64,000 nt of DNA from positions 1,506,300 through 1,570,299 of the forward strand of contig NC_020170.2 in the NCBI RefSeq assembly GCF_000224145.3, in the 5' to 3' direction. The position numbers and the translations under genes were made by a program. Below, piece by piece: positions 24,701 through 36,289 of the stretch; within the stretch, counting starts at the first letter, position 1; every line of letters starts with the position of its first letter. Below the pieces are notes generated by a model. It was not told the origin of the DNA and ran no database searches. It saw only the letters and a list, made by a program, of their open reading frames with translations. This DNA is from Ciona intestinalis (lineage: Eukaryota > Chordata > Ascidiacea > Phlebobranchia > Cionidae).

Positions 24701-25069
24701 TTAGATAACTGACGAAGGTTTCACCAAGAAATATGTTCCCGAAACTGTGTGGTAGAATTAATGTTTCACCTGTTTTGTGAAAAATATTTGATGTTAAATA
24801 TCTATAAATTAATAAAAGAAATATGATATTGTAAATAAACAAACAGTTAAGTGTTTTTCAAATTGGTTATCAATGATCAGAATTTTCATTTAAATCACTG
24901 TAATTCCACAAACATTTTTCGGTGCTCGTGAAGAATCTCCCCCCCCCCACCTTATGTGATAACCCCTAACCCCTAAAACCACTAACCCCCTTACCATCAA
25001 CACCTAACCCCCTAACCTAGACGTTAAGGCCTAGAAAATAAGGTATGGGGGAAATACTTCATATATATA

Positions 25070-25103
<34 letters not shown>

Positions 25104-25454
25104 GATAGATAATAAAGATAAGATTCACCAGTTCCATATGAAGTCAAGTTCTTTGAAGAATATCCCAGGTTTAACGATAAAACATCACTTTTGTCATTAA
25201 GTACAGGAACAGATGTTATAATTGATGGCTTTGTTAATCTCATAACTGTTAAGAATTGGTCAATTTTACTATAAATAGACTCAATTAACGTATATGAATT
25301 GTATTAGTTTTTGGTCTATACAAGCATGGTAAATCGGCAAACATTCAGTCTGTCTATATTACTATTACAAAATAAACTATCACAGCAACTGAACCATTTA
25401 TTATTTGTTTTGCTTACCTCGTAACGCCAGTGGATGTTCTTTACTTGCATCCAT
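21749..25454 (-). CDS. TRAPPC13: Trafficking protein particle complex subunit 13
   Basis: Ten exons in phase give 389 residues: 25454-25418, 25245-25129, 24769-24654, 24281-24157, 23670-23553, 23032-22902, 22665-22476, 22377-22277, 22053-21906, 21835-21749. Human TRAPPC13 is about 417 residues. Signature segments match the family: [92 protein letters not shown], and the C-terminal [11 protein letters not shown]. The protein is a subunit of the TRAPP tethering complex acting in ER-Golgi traffic and autophagy (known for the family). The start [12 protein letters not shown] aligns with the family start. The gene is tail-to-tail with ASF1; the intron after the fifth exon carries a 102-bp palindromic insertion whose flanking repeat ends 16 bp short of the exon. 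Confidence 0.95.
23425..23526. mobile_element. 102-bp palindromic insertion with a 10-bp target duplication
   Basis: Arms of about 41 bp (GTCCCTTTAATTAGTGCATG... and its complement, two mismatches) make up most of the element, and ATTATTAAAC flanks it on both sides (23415-23424 and 23527-23536). It lies in a TRAPPC13 intron. Duplication length suggests Mutator-like, but the family is unsure. Confidence 0.8.
24921..25064. mobile_element. Decayed second copy of the CCCTAA-interior MITE
   Basis: The 5' end GGTGCTCGTGAAGAATCTCC, the CCACCTTATG block and the interior CCATCAACACCTAACCCCCT match the element at 17342. The right end is lost in an (AT/GT)n run. It lies in a TRAPPC13 intron. Confidence 0.75.
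25061..25115. repeat. AT/GT microsatellite
   Basis: Alternating AT, GT, AT and a short GATA run, at the decayed end of the adjacent MITE. Confidence 0.9.
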
Positions 25455-25607
25455 TTTATTCAACAATACAAGCTTTTTAAAACCAAATAACAAACAAACT
25501 AATTGTGACCTGGTGATTCCCCTAATAAAACCAAAGTTATCCTAATGCTTAGTATACGGAGACATTATTTAGCGAGCGTTTTCAATGCTGTTTCGTGAGA
25601 CCAAGAC

Positions 25608-25643
25608 CATAGTTTAATAAAGAAGTTGTATTATTAAACTATG
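25608..25643. mobile_element. Tiny 36-bp palindromic insertion
   Basis: CATAGTTTAATA and its complement TATTAAACTATG flank a 12-nt loop, with CCAAGAC directly repeated on both sides (25601-25607 and 25644-25650). It may be a minimal insertion footprint. Confidence 0.45.
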
Positions 25644-25885
25644 CCAAGACCAAACATGAATACGCGCACTTAAGTATTTTAATTAAGCAGATACCATTTT
25701 GTGGTTCTTTAAGTGTTATACACAGCTTACACACCTTTCTTTAAACATGTTTTTGTGTATTTTGACATGTATTGCTGAAGCACGTAGCTTTGCGACTGGC
25801 CTCTCTCATCTGTGCGCATAAACAAATTCAAGCAGCAAAATTTTTTATTTAAACAGGCGCTAATATAAAATGACAAATAATAAGC

Positions 25886-28800
25886 TCAGGGATAATTTAA
25901 CTGCGAACATCTCTGGTGGTTAAAATTTGCATTTCCATAGCTGCCTGAAAATAAGACAGCAACATTGTGTCCTTCATATACTGGCTGTGTGCCGTGCAGA
26001 AAGAAGAAGCGTCTGTCATTCATTGTAGTTGATGATACTTGTATACCACTTGGTTCAACTTGGTCTCGAAGAAGCTGACAAAATAGGTAAATATGATTGA
26101 TTGAATGAAACTTGCTTTATCCTAATCGAGGGAGGTTTATGGGATATTCGCTCCAACACCTGCTGTGACATTCTGTAATGTCCAGAACAATGAGGAATCA
26201 TATCTTCAAGGACTTTTGGGCAAGAATTGAACTATTACTTTAACGTCCCTATACACTTGTATACTAACGACGCCCATAACTTGACTGTATACACTTAACA
26301 TTATATACGATCCCGTCGCACCAGAACAGTATATAGTAGGGTGGGGGGAGATGAGACACCTTTTCATTCTATTTTCTCGTCGCATTTGGTAGTAAACAAA
26401 TAACATTTAAAGAATTATAAAACCGTATTCCCAGGACTCCCATAGACCGTTGTAAATTAAAACCTGTTCAGGATATTTGGATATTACGTGTTAAAGGTGT
26501 CCCATCTTCCTCCATTCTACTATACATAAGAAAATATTATAAGACGTGTATGACCACACCAACTCTAAATGCAACTTACACAGAAACCGCCCGCAACAGA
26601 TCTAGAAAAACTAAGTTGACCCGACCATCCGGATGGATATCGGCGATCGCCTTGGAAGTTCAGTTTGCCATAAAATCCAAACTCGCATTTGGTAGTAAAC
26701 AAATAACATTTAAAGAATTATAAAACCGTATTCCCAGGACTCCCATAGACCGTTGTAAATTAAAACCTGTTCAGGATATTTGGATATTACGTGTTAAAGG
26801 TGTCCCATCTTCCTCCATTCTACTATACATAAGAAAATATTATAAGACGTGTATGACCACACCAACTCTAAATGCAACTTACACAGAAACCGCCCGCAAC
26901 AGATCTAGAAAAACTAAGTTGACCCGACCATCCGGATGGATATCGGCGATCGCCTTGGAAGTTCAGTTTGCCATAAAATCCAAACTCATCCGCGTATTTA
27001 ATCTGGCAGTGCGTTTCAACGGTTTGACCTGATATAACAAAATATTTTAAAACTTTGGTAAGGGTTGTCGTTTACTTATATCGATTATAGTCCTAATTTT
27101 TATGTATTTATATTTCGGTTGATATATGGTGTAATGCATCAGTGACTTAATGGAAACAAAAGTTTATAAAAAAACGAGTCGAAAACAACATTTAAACGTA
27201 CGTACTTGCTTTTTGGTAACAGATCCTTAAAATAGAATCCCAGCAGCAACCAAACGATAAACAACTGTGTTGTGTGAGATTGGTCGGCGAATAGTTAAGA
27301 CAAAGTCCGATGTCAGATGGATTGTTGATTGAACAGTCTCTTCCCACTAAGAAACAAAACACAAATCGTGTGTAAACAACAGATTTTTACTCAAGATACT
27401 TTTTACCCAAGATAGCCAACGTAACAATGTGTACAATACTTTTCCTACTCTAGATACCTTACATGTTAATGTTGTTACTCTTCTAATTTATCCCATTGTG
27501 AGTTTAATGTGTGAACAACGCGCCGTGGCTTAGTGGTTAGCGCGCCTCCCTGTAACCATTAGGTTAATGGGTTCAAGGCTCGTCGCGGCTACCATTGTGG
27601 GCGTATGTGTTAAACCCGTGTGATAAGGACTGTCGTTTTCCGGCCACGCGAGGATAAAGTAAGTTAGATTCATGTACGACGACGTTTAGTCAAATACGGT
27701 ACGATCGTTGCAAAGCCAACCATGGGATTTTCAAACAACACTTATAGTATAAAAAATTTAAACTGGAACACGTGTGTCTATTTTTATTTAAATTCCTTAC
27801 ATACTTACAATTTACTTGGAATGTGCAACTTTGAGAAGAACCTGCGTATAAGAAAATATTGGGTAGGACATTATCTTTGGATCAAATATTTTAAACACTG
27901 ATATTGGAACTTGGAAGATTGAAACATAAAATAGGGTGGGGGAAGATGGGACACATTTTAGAAATCGAGACCGACAATTGCAAATTTTAAAATATAATTG
28001 TTCATAAAAAGAGGTTGCATTCTTGTATTTACCCAATAGTTTCCCAATTGATAATAGTCTTTTAATTAACAAATGAAACAAATCTTTGGTATATAAAGCA
28101 TCGAACTTACTTCGCAGCGCTCGCATTTGGGTTTCGGTTCGCTTGCAATCGCGCTCACACTCTTCTCGGGTAAGAAAAATGTTTCTTGTTGTTCCACAAC
28201 CACCAAATACTAAATGTTCGCACTCATTTGTGGCCTGGTTGAACGTGTATCGGTTGAAAGTCGCTCTACATGTCCCCCTGACCGCCATCTTGCTGCTGCA
28301 GTAAGATTGAACGCGAATCGGAACTAAAACAGAATGAACGAAACACTTTTTTTGAGATTTTTTTATGGTATAGCAGACAAATTAGGCAAAGGAACTACTG
28401 GTTAGACCGTTAGGGTAACTGCCTTTGAGTGTCTTGCGACAAGACACATACATGCACATAGTGGTTTGATACATACATGCTCAAAGCGGCTTGAGCCTTG
28501 AACACGTTTGTTCTGGGTTGAAAGCAGGCCCATTAGCGACCAGTGTGGCGGCGCTGTACCCAAGAAGCATAATTATAACAGTAATTGAAATCGTTATATT
28601 GCAGGGAGGGGGATAGGACACCTTATCATTCTATTTTTCGTCGCATTTGGTAGTAAACAAAAAAGAACCAAAGAAATTTAAAGCCGTATTTTTACGACTT
28701 CCATAGACCGTTGTTAATTATTTAAAACAAAACAAAATTAATCTTATTTTTATACCTCCCAGCACGCCACTCAAGTTTCACAGTGTTAGTAAACTATAAT

Positions 28801-28926
28801 GCCGAAAATATTTTTTACCCAACCCCCAAACTTGATTTGTTACTTACCAGTCGCAATATCAAATGTTTGTTGCTTTGTTACAGAAACCAGAGCGAGGATC
28901 GCCAAAATAATAAGTTGGTAATGCAT
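25886..28926 (-). CDS. Secreted Kunitz, trefoil-like and CBM2-like domain protein
   Basis: Six exons in phase give 266 residues: 28926-28848, 28323-28111, 27841-27809, 27346-27206, 27028-26883, 26074-25886. Exon 1 is a signal peptide (MHYQLIILAILALVSV). Exon 2 is a six-cysteine Kunitz module (YCSSKMAVRGTC, RYTFN, FGGCG, EECERDC) with Arg right after the second cysteine, the P1 position of trypsin-type inhibitors. Exon 4 resembles a P-type trefoil (SFGCCWDSI). Exons 5 and 6 look like a family 2 carbohydrate-binding module: CQIKYADEFGFYGKL, SGWSGQLSFS, then GHNVAVLFSGSYGNANF and a closing cysteine, the layout of cellulose-binding CBM2. A secreted protease inhibitor anchored to a polysaccharide such as tunic cellulose is inferred. 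The CBM2 call rests on pattern only; only one tryptophan is kept, so ligand binding is unsure. Confidence 0.75.
26332..26523 (+). mobile_element. TA-MITE copy
   Basis: Both ends are present (TAGTAGGGTGGGGGGAGATG; CCTCCATTCTACTATA). Its right three quarters are repeated at 26684-26826 by the 303-bp tandem duplication. Confidence 0.85.
26381..26986. repeat. 303-bp tandem duplication spanning a MITE piece and part of an exon
   Basis: 26381-26683 and 26684-26986 are near-identical. Each unit holds the 3' part of a TA-MITE and the 3' 104 bp of the CBM2-like exon with its splice donor. The unit at 26684-26986 belongs to the complete exon (27028-26883); the other has a donor but no acceptor and should be skipped. 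Junctions share the word CGCATTTGG. Confidence 0.9.
27520..27680 (+). mobile_element. tRNA-derived SINE with intact promoter boxes
   Basis: TGGCTTAGTGG (27526-27536) matches an A box and GGTTCAAGGCTC (27570-27581) a B box, which shows the tRNA origin. A deletion joins the head to the tail GGCCACGCGAGGATAAAGTA. Confidence 0.85.
27931..27963. mobile_element. TA-MITE end fragment
   Basis: Only one inverted end remains (TAGGGTGGGGGAAGATGGGA). Confidence 0.65.
28600..28737 (+). mobile_element. TA-MITE, right part missing
   Basis: A degraded left end (GCAGGGAGGGGGATAGGACA) is followed by the standard interior up to TTAATTATTTAAAAC. Confidence 0.75.
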
Positions 28927-29127
28927 TTTTTATTTGTTTTTTTTACAAAATATCTGTCAAATAAAAAGTTTATAATTAGAATTTGTTACAATGTGAGCAT
29001 AAAGCAACAAATTTTATTCTATATAGGCTAGGATATTTTAATATATATTTTTCTTCGGGGCAGCGATATCACCTAACATTTTATTCATCTGAAAACCTTG
29101 TGTAAATTACGTCCCTAAAGAAAAATA

Positions 29128-29331
29128 CTATAATATAAGTTGAATGTGGTATATTTATAAACTAATAACTATATACTTTTATCTCAAAGATTAAGGAAAC
29201 CGACACAAACTGGTACACATCACGCCCTTGAAAAATAACACTGTATATAAGCTGAAGTGGTATATACTCACTACCTATATAGCCCACTTTTATCTAAAAG
29301 ATTAAGGAAATCGACACAAACTGTTGCACAC
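29128..29331 (+). repeat. Direct repeat of about 90 bp
   Basis: 29128-29219 and 29239-29331 share the end GATTAAGGAAA[CT]CGACACAAACTG and a diverged 5' part. They are adjacent, about 20 bp apart, and look like an old local duplication. Confidence 0.6.
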
Positions 29332-29717
29332 GTTAAAAATTCTGTTACATTTTAGATATATATAGGCTACGCATTCATGAGTTCTCGTTACTTGCTTGGT
29401 ATGGGGCGTTTGGTGCCCGAGGAAGAAAAGTTTAGCATCCCTTTCCGACCTTACACAGTACCTGGTGATTGCTATTATGGTACCAGTACGTATCATGCGC
29501 ACTAGTCATAAATACCAAGAATTGGCTTTTTGAGATAATGGGACGGACTGCGCTAAGACCGTAATCACAAATTAATTTTTTTCTAATTATCCGCAACTAC
29601 TGAACTAAAACATACGGTTTGATACCAGTTTATCTTTTAAACGTTTCTAATTATGATAATTTTTCTGTCCCAATAAAACAAAACTAACAGGTAAATATTG
29701 AGCCTGTCAATTAGATC

Positions 29718-29926
29718 TAAAGTAGGGTGGGAAAATGGGACACCTTTTTATTCTATTTTATCGTCCCATTTGGTATAGGCCTAGTAAACATTCAAAGAAT
29801 TATGAAACTATATTTACACGACTTCCATATAGATTGTTTTTATTTGTTTAAAACACGACCAGGATATTAGGATATTATTATTAGCTTAGGGTGTCCCGTA
29901 TATCCCCAACCGTACTATATTTAAGT
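29718..29926 (+). mobile_element. TA-MITE copy
   Basis: Both ends are present, with a small interior insertion (GGCCTAG). Confidence 0.85.
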
Positions 29927-30403
29927 AGGAATTATTATTTTAAAAACATATCAGAAAACAACTGATTTTACTTCATAAACATGGTTTATAAACTTGCAGC
30001 TTATTTATCATTTACTTCAGATAATCTCGACAAACAATAAAATGTCCCTATTTTTATATAATTTCCTGCTCCAACAAAACTGGCTACAATTAATTAATCG
30101 TTTCTAGTTTGCCCTAAAAAGCTATAACCTAACTCTTGATGAATACAGTATATAGGAATATTTCTTTGTGAATGAATAAGAATACTGGCTCCGTGCTGCC
30201 CGGGGCAAGATAAGACCAGACAAAAATAATGCGCTAGTGACGGAGTTGGGTGTAAGGTAACTAACATAATCTATAAATGTTTTGAATATGGATATGAAGA
30301 ATAATAGCGCTTTAAATATATGTAAACAAACACCCTATAGTTATGTTTACGCGTTAAAGTACAACTATATGTAATATATGTCATGCAATAAGTTTTGTAT
30401 ATT

Positions 30404-30598
30404 AAGTAAGGTGGGGAAAGATGGAATACCGTTAACACCAAAATTCCATATTTTATAATCATGTTTAAAACAATTAACAACGCTCTTTTAGAATCGTAAG
30501 CATGCCGTTATTTTATTCGGTAAATATTTTTTGTTTACTATACCAAATGAGATGATAAAAAGAAAACATTTCCCATCTTACCCCGCCTTCCAATACTA
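30404..30598 (-). mobile_element. TA-MITE copy
   Basis: Diverged full-length copy (AGTAAGGTGGGGAAAGATGG to TTACCCCGCCTTCCAATACT). Confidence 0.8.
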
Positions 30599-31332
30599 TT
30601 TCAAACTTCGGCGTGTTATATTTACTGTCGTTTTTCCGTTGCCTGTCTTTACGAAACTGTATTCTTATTAGAGTTTCAATACTTTAACCACCGCCTTTAA
30701 TTTAAAGGCTACGCTTTAACCGAAGACATATTAAATTTCCTTTTAATCTATAACACATCTATATTTGTGACTAACTGTAGAACTATTCACATTTCTCCCA
30801 AGCGTACTGAACTAACCGCATAAAAATCTGATTAGATCGCAATTTAAGATTTCTAAATTTACTGTTCAGATTAAAAAATTACTGTTTTTATACGGTACAA
30901 TTACTGCTTATGCCAGGAAATTAAAGGCACACGCAACTAATGAACGTTAAATTTCCGTCATTATCGTGAGCATGTGTCAACAAATACTGGTAACTTCGCA
31001 TTTAAATGAATCGTGACGTGTGCACTTAATTAAGACTAATGAAAGCGGGGAATACGCACAAGTCGTGCGATCAATCTCACGTCAAATGTAAATTAATTTG
31101 GTTTAACTATTCAGTAGACATATTAATTACAAACCTTGATTATTGTAATTCATCTTATTCAAGTATGAGAATTGAACTTCTTTGTAATTTGAACCCTAAT
31201 TAAAGCTAAATGTGTGGATGCTATTTAAGGTACAATTTCATCATTAACTTAATTATTGCGTAATAATCGTTCTCAAACGGAAATATTATTAGGACGTAGG
31301 GAGCACGCCACAACAACAACTTTCAGTACTTC

Positions 31333-31373
31333 TGACGTCATACAATGACGTAAACTGGGACGTCATATAAAAG
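31333..31373 (+). promoter_or_regulatory. Three CRE-like sites ending in a TATA box
   Basis: TGACGTCA (31333-31340), TGACGTAA (31346-31353) and GGACGTCA (31358-31365) are spaced 13 and 12 bp apart and abut TATAAAAG (31366-31373). This is the layout of a CREB/ATF-driven promoter reading rightwards, into the antisense strand of the IDH3B 3' end, where no coding gene is seen. Confidence 0.5.
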
Positions 31374-31477
31374 ATTTGACAACAAAATATTTTTTATTGA
31401 ACTTTGGGAAAAAAATAAACGGAACTAGCAGCCTAACATTAAATAAATAATAAACTTGTGTGGAATCTTGGCGAGTT

Positions 31478-34400
31478 TTAAGCTTTACCTAAATTATTAA
31501 TAACTGCAGCTGTGAATTCGGTGGTGGTTGCATAACCCTTCAAGTCAGTGGTGCGTATCTGTAATTGTATGGAGAAGAAAAATTAACCAAGTTTGGCTTT
31601 AGCAATGTAATAGTTTTGTTTGTAATGATAAAATACATTAGTAACATTACCCAGTCTGTTATATATATATATATATATATATTACGGACTTTATGTATGA
31701 TAAAAACAGTATCTGTGTTGTTTTACATCTCACCACATTGCACATTTGGTTGAAAATAAATTTTTACGGTAGTCCGGTTTTAAGGGTATATATAATATAT
31801 TATGGGAAAATATATTTGGTAGTCCAGTTTTAGGGGTATATATATAATGCATGTAGTGATGACAGCATAGTATTGGTAATATGGAAGCATTGTTAGAATT
31901 ATTGTACTGGATACAAAATTCAATATATTACTTTCATGGTATGTATGTTTGAATATTTGGTTAATTTGAACCAAAACTACGCAATCAAATAAGTAGATTC
32001 AAATTAAAACTAAAAAAATTAAAACTAAGAAAGGATAAAATAAAATACCTTTCCATCTCGAAGAACTTTTAAAAGTGCATCTTGTACAAGTTTGGCGTGC
32101 GCCACTAAACTATTAAAACAAAGTAGAAGTTAAATTCCATAGCACCTAATATGAGCAACAATAATTTACTTCAAACACCAATTAACATAAAACATAAAAC
32201 CTTACTTCATATGATGCAACATATTAGCAGCACACATTAGCATGGCAGTGGGGTTGGCTATGTTACGTCCAACAGCTTGTGCAAATGGATGGCGAGCTCC
32301 CTGTGTATTTAACATACGTAAATTAAATTACATAATTACTTATGTTATGACTATATGAAAATGTATTAAGTTTTTGTAATGATTCTGTACCATGTTACGT
32401 GGTTTGATTAATTAACCAAATATGAAATTGTAAACTATACATTTATTGATAAAGAGACCGGAGTTATCTACATTCTACAAAACAACAGTCGTTCTAACAA
32501 GCTATGAATAAACAAACATTTTAGTTAAAAGTGGCTGCTAAACCTAAAATACAACTTGAAGATATATCTTACTAATAAAAGCTCAAATACTCTTGCAGTT
32601 GGAAGAAAAAGTAGGCAAAAAGTTTCCTCAACCATTAGAACAGAATAAATATAAATCTAACTTACAGTTTCAAACACCACACAATCAGGGCTGTAACTTT
32701 CACCCGGCACCACACCAGCGCCTCCAACGAGACCTGCAGCCAAATTATCAATGATGTTCCCGTACAAGTTTGGCATTACCATCACGTCAAATTGAGAAGG
32801 GTGGGAGGCAAGCTGAAAAAAAAATTTGGTTAAATTTTATAGAAGAACATATAGTACGTCAATTGTAAACCCTATTTTCAACACATTCTCGAATAAGAAA
32901 GCACTAATCTAAAATGCAACCAAACAAAAAGTGTTAAATTTCAATTTTGTATAATCCATTATACAAAATATGTACCGTACAAGATGTAACAATGTAGTAA
33001 TATAAAAAAGTGTAAAAAAATAAAAATTCAATTCTTTTACACCATGTAACCATCTGTGTTTAAACTTGAAGATGTAACAATGTTGCATTATAAAAATAAA
33101 GTGTACAAAATAAAAATTTAACTCTACTACACCATGTAACCATCAGTGTTAAAACTTTATACTGCTTACAGTACGACGAAAATAGACTGCCTGTGAAGTA
33201 ACATTTACTCACTTGCATACAAGTGTTATCTACAATCATAGCTTCAAACTTAATTTTAGGATAAAGTTTGGCAACTTCTCGGCAAGAATCAAGAAACATT
33301 CCATCAGCAAGTTTCCTAGAATTACCAAAATTGTGAATTTGAGTTTTGTTTGATTTATGCTTATGTAATTGTATATAAAATATTGAGTGATTATATTATG
33401 TATAAGCTACTCTGTAAAATCTGGATTAGGTTTTGTAAATTGCTTTTTTTGTAAATTCTATTTTTTTTTGTAAATTGCATTTTTTTTGAAAATTGTATTT
33501 TATAACAAATTTTAGTTGTTTATGAAGTAACAAACATACAAAATTTGGTGTTTTTCAAAACATTCGAAAGTGAACATACATAATATTTGCTTTATGAACT
33601 GCTGTAACTTTGTTCCTTCCATGCTTGGTTGCATAATCAAAAGCAAATTTAGCAATTCTCTCCGATTTTACCCGGGTTATGATTTTTAAAGATTCCACCA
33701 CACCAGGTACACTCTATGGAATTATATAAACAAATTGGTCGGTGGTTGCATACTAATTGTTTTATGTTTTATCAGCATCATTTTTTAAACTATTTTGGGA
33801 TACAAAATGAAATAGAGTACAAATACAGAGTAAAGAAAATAGAAAATACACATTCTAATATTACATTTGAATATTACTGTACAATGAAACATGCATATAT
33901 TTCATACTTAACTTCCACAAAAAGAGGTTAAAAAAGGCATATGCCTGGTTGTACCTCACGTTGTTATAAATATGTTAAGTTAATATTCCACCTCGTGCTC
34001 AAGTGCGCTGTATTCTCCTTCTGTTTGTTCCCGAATAACCACGATGTCGATCGCTCCATGTCGAGTGGTGATTCCAGGTAAACTTTTTACACGAACAACG
34101 TTTGCAAACAAATCCAACTGTTTTCTGTCAAAAAATAAAATGTTTTGAAGGGTTAATTGAATTAAACACATGGGGGCTATATATAATAACAAATCTGGAA
34201 TTAAATGTTATGAATCATACATAACATAACTAGCCTACTCTTTTGTTTTTGATTTTTTTTTAAAAAACAAGAACTGTAATAAAAAGTTTCTGAAATTAAA
34301 TGTTATGAAAGCAAATATATATACATGGATTTAGATGTATGGATTAGATTTTTTATGGATCTAAATTTATGTGGCCAATGTTACAGAACTTTGGTATGAT

Positions 34401-35766
34401 AAACATATATATATATATAAATATTAATTGTCTTGGTATTACTTGTAATACTCTACCTTATGTTCATGTTAACAGATTGTAGTTCTCCCATGTCAAACCA
34501 AGAAGGTGTGGCAAGAATACCTTAACAAACAAACATATTTTAAGAATAAAATCAGTGATTACGATTACTGAAAAGTTAGTGACCAGTTCATTATACAGTC
34601 TAAACTTTTAAAGTTCTAAACAAACTTTTGCAGGAAAAGTAGGAAAAGCTAAAAACCGCTTTGGTATTTTTAACTTTGCCCAACATGTATAAGTCCTGCT
34701 AGGTAGACAAAAGGGATAAAAAAACGGCAATTCTGCTTTTTCATGCTTATGTTTGAAAATATAAGCAAGCGATTGGGTTTTGAATATTTTCAGAAACAAA
34801 AATATTCATTCGTTTTTTTGATTTATTTTTACTGTTTATGAAATGTTTTATTGCCTAACTTGACATGGTGGCAATTACCTTTAAGTGCAACTTTGTTTTT
34901 AGCAACGGAATGAATAAGTTCTGCAATCTGTTCATCAGAACATCGGTCTTGAACCTCACTTACCCAAAATTCTTCAAACTGGATTGGAACATCAGCTGCT
35001 GTGAACACTTCCTATATATTAAAACAAAGTAAATAAATATATATAATAGCCTATATCCTAATGTCTGTATTTATAAATATAGGTTTTTTTCAACTGTTTC
35101 ATAAAGATATTACAGAATGCAAAAATAAATTTACAGAACAAATTCAGCAATGTTATTTCCAAATGCTCGAGATGTATTAAAAGTATTTTAAGAAAGATTA
35201 TTCAATTCAGAGTTTCGAGATTGCCTAATTTTTTTCATAAACAACAACCTTCACTGAATACATTAATTCTGGTCCAACTCCATCCCCAGGAATCATGGTG
35301 ACTCGCAATTTCTCTCCAGATTGAGTTTCCGCAGGTTTTTTAGCAAAATTCTAAAATGCATTTAATAGTTTTATACATTTTAAGAAGTTACATTAACAGT
35401 TAGGTACATATTTTCATAAAGGAAATCGGAAAACATATACCTTAAATAATAAAATAATAGAAATTTCAACCAATAAAGCAATACCCACCGCAATCATGTC
35501 ATGTTTTTATATCATTGAGTCAAAACTCTTAAACACATTTAAAATTCACCTGAAACGATGCATGCACAAACCGTCGAGTCGTAGCTATCTTGTGTGCTGC
35601 CGGTACGGACTGTGAATAAAAGCAAACATTACAGACACATATACACAAAAGTGACAAAATCATACCTACACAAAACAAACAATAGGTGAATAGCCAAATG
35701 TTGTAAATATTACCAATTAAGGCTTACCTTTAGTAGCAGGCGAGTCATACTTCTCAGGGTTGTCAT
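31478..35766 (-). CDS. IDH3B: Isocitrate dehydrogenase [NAD] subunit beta, mitochondrial
   Basis: Twelve exons in phase encode 383 residues (human 385): 35766-35728, 35609-35550, 35350-35249, 35011-34879, 34520-34457, 34124-33992, 33713-33580, 33315-33213, 32812-32666, 32300-32206, 32109-32049, 31558-31478. The first 30 or so residues ([20 protein letters not shown]) are basic and lack acids, a mitochondrial presequence. Family blocks: [101 protein letters not shown]. The protein is a non-alpha subunit of the matrix NAD-IDH of the citric acid cycle; it reads closer to beta than to gamma. The gene is head-to-head with WDR1. Intron 3 uses a weak GTTGTT donor. Confidence 0.95.
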
Positions 35767-36289
35767 ATTGCTGGATTATTTTAACGAATAACTTAAGATT
35801 TTACAACGTAATGTGAACTTATCTTTTACTAATGACCACTACAGCGGTCAAATGTAAATCAAATCAAATTTATTGGAAGATGTCAATTAACCGCAAGGTG
35901 TCGCCATCGTTAATGAATATTTAAACGAACGGGTCTTCATTTGCCAATTTTAAAACCAATATCATTTTTCTATCTTTACCGTTGCCTCGCATGCCGAGTT
36001 GTTTTATATGGAGAGTTTTATTTATTCGCGGCAACAGGTATTGGAATATGGCGTTTCACCTTAGCGGTCTCATGTGCCGATGACATCATAGGTGGATAAA
36101 ACCTTATATGGTAATTATCCGGTGTTTGCTTTTGAAGAGCGACCGGTCGCCAGTTTCGCTTATACGGGCGAAGAGAACTTTTCATTACACATAAATACGT
36201 TCATAGTTTTTGTAACAACAAGCAGTTCATAGTCTTGTAGCTCTATTGTAGGCTAATCGTGCGGTTGCAATATATCCTGTTGAGGCAAA
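35767..36289. other. Divergent promoter region between IDH3B and WDR1
   Basis: About 520 bp lie between the IDH3B start and the first possible WDR1 exon. The interval is richer in CG than the flanks, is free of recognised repeats and holds a CArG box; it probably serves both genes. Confidence 0.5.
36102..36111 (+). promoter_or_regulatory. CArG box (SRF site) upstream of WDR1
   Basis: CCTTATATGG is a perfect CC(A/T)6GG site 180-380 bp before the WDR1 start options. SRF controls many actin-dynamics genes (known), which fits the neighbour's function; occupancy is inferred. A CRE-like TGACATCA lies near 36081. Confidence 0.5.

Larger units (their letters stand above)
28927..31477. other. Gene-free interval with MITEs, a direct repeat and a CRE cluster
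   Basis: No coding region is seen over 2.5 kb between the Kunitz gene and the IDH3B 3' end. It contains two TA-MITEs, a direct repeat of about 90 bp, and a promoter-like block at 31333-31373. The stretch 30900-31340 is less AT-rich than its surroundings and free of recognised repeats, so it may be regulatory. Confidence 0.5.

Noticed and set aside
26574-26683. Second CBM2-like exon in the Kunitz gene
   Set aside because: It is a partial copy from the 303-bp tandem duplication and lacks a splice acceptor.
27520-27590. Possible tRNA gene (A box and B box present)
   Set aside because: The tRNA-like head continues into the SINE core and tail seen at many other sites, and no full cloverleaf with an anticodon arm was found.
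34608-34799. Minus-strand open frame in an IDH3B intron
   Set aside because: It lies wholly inside an intron between two well-defined exons and resembles no family.
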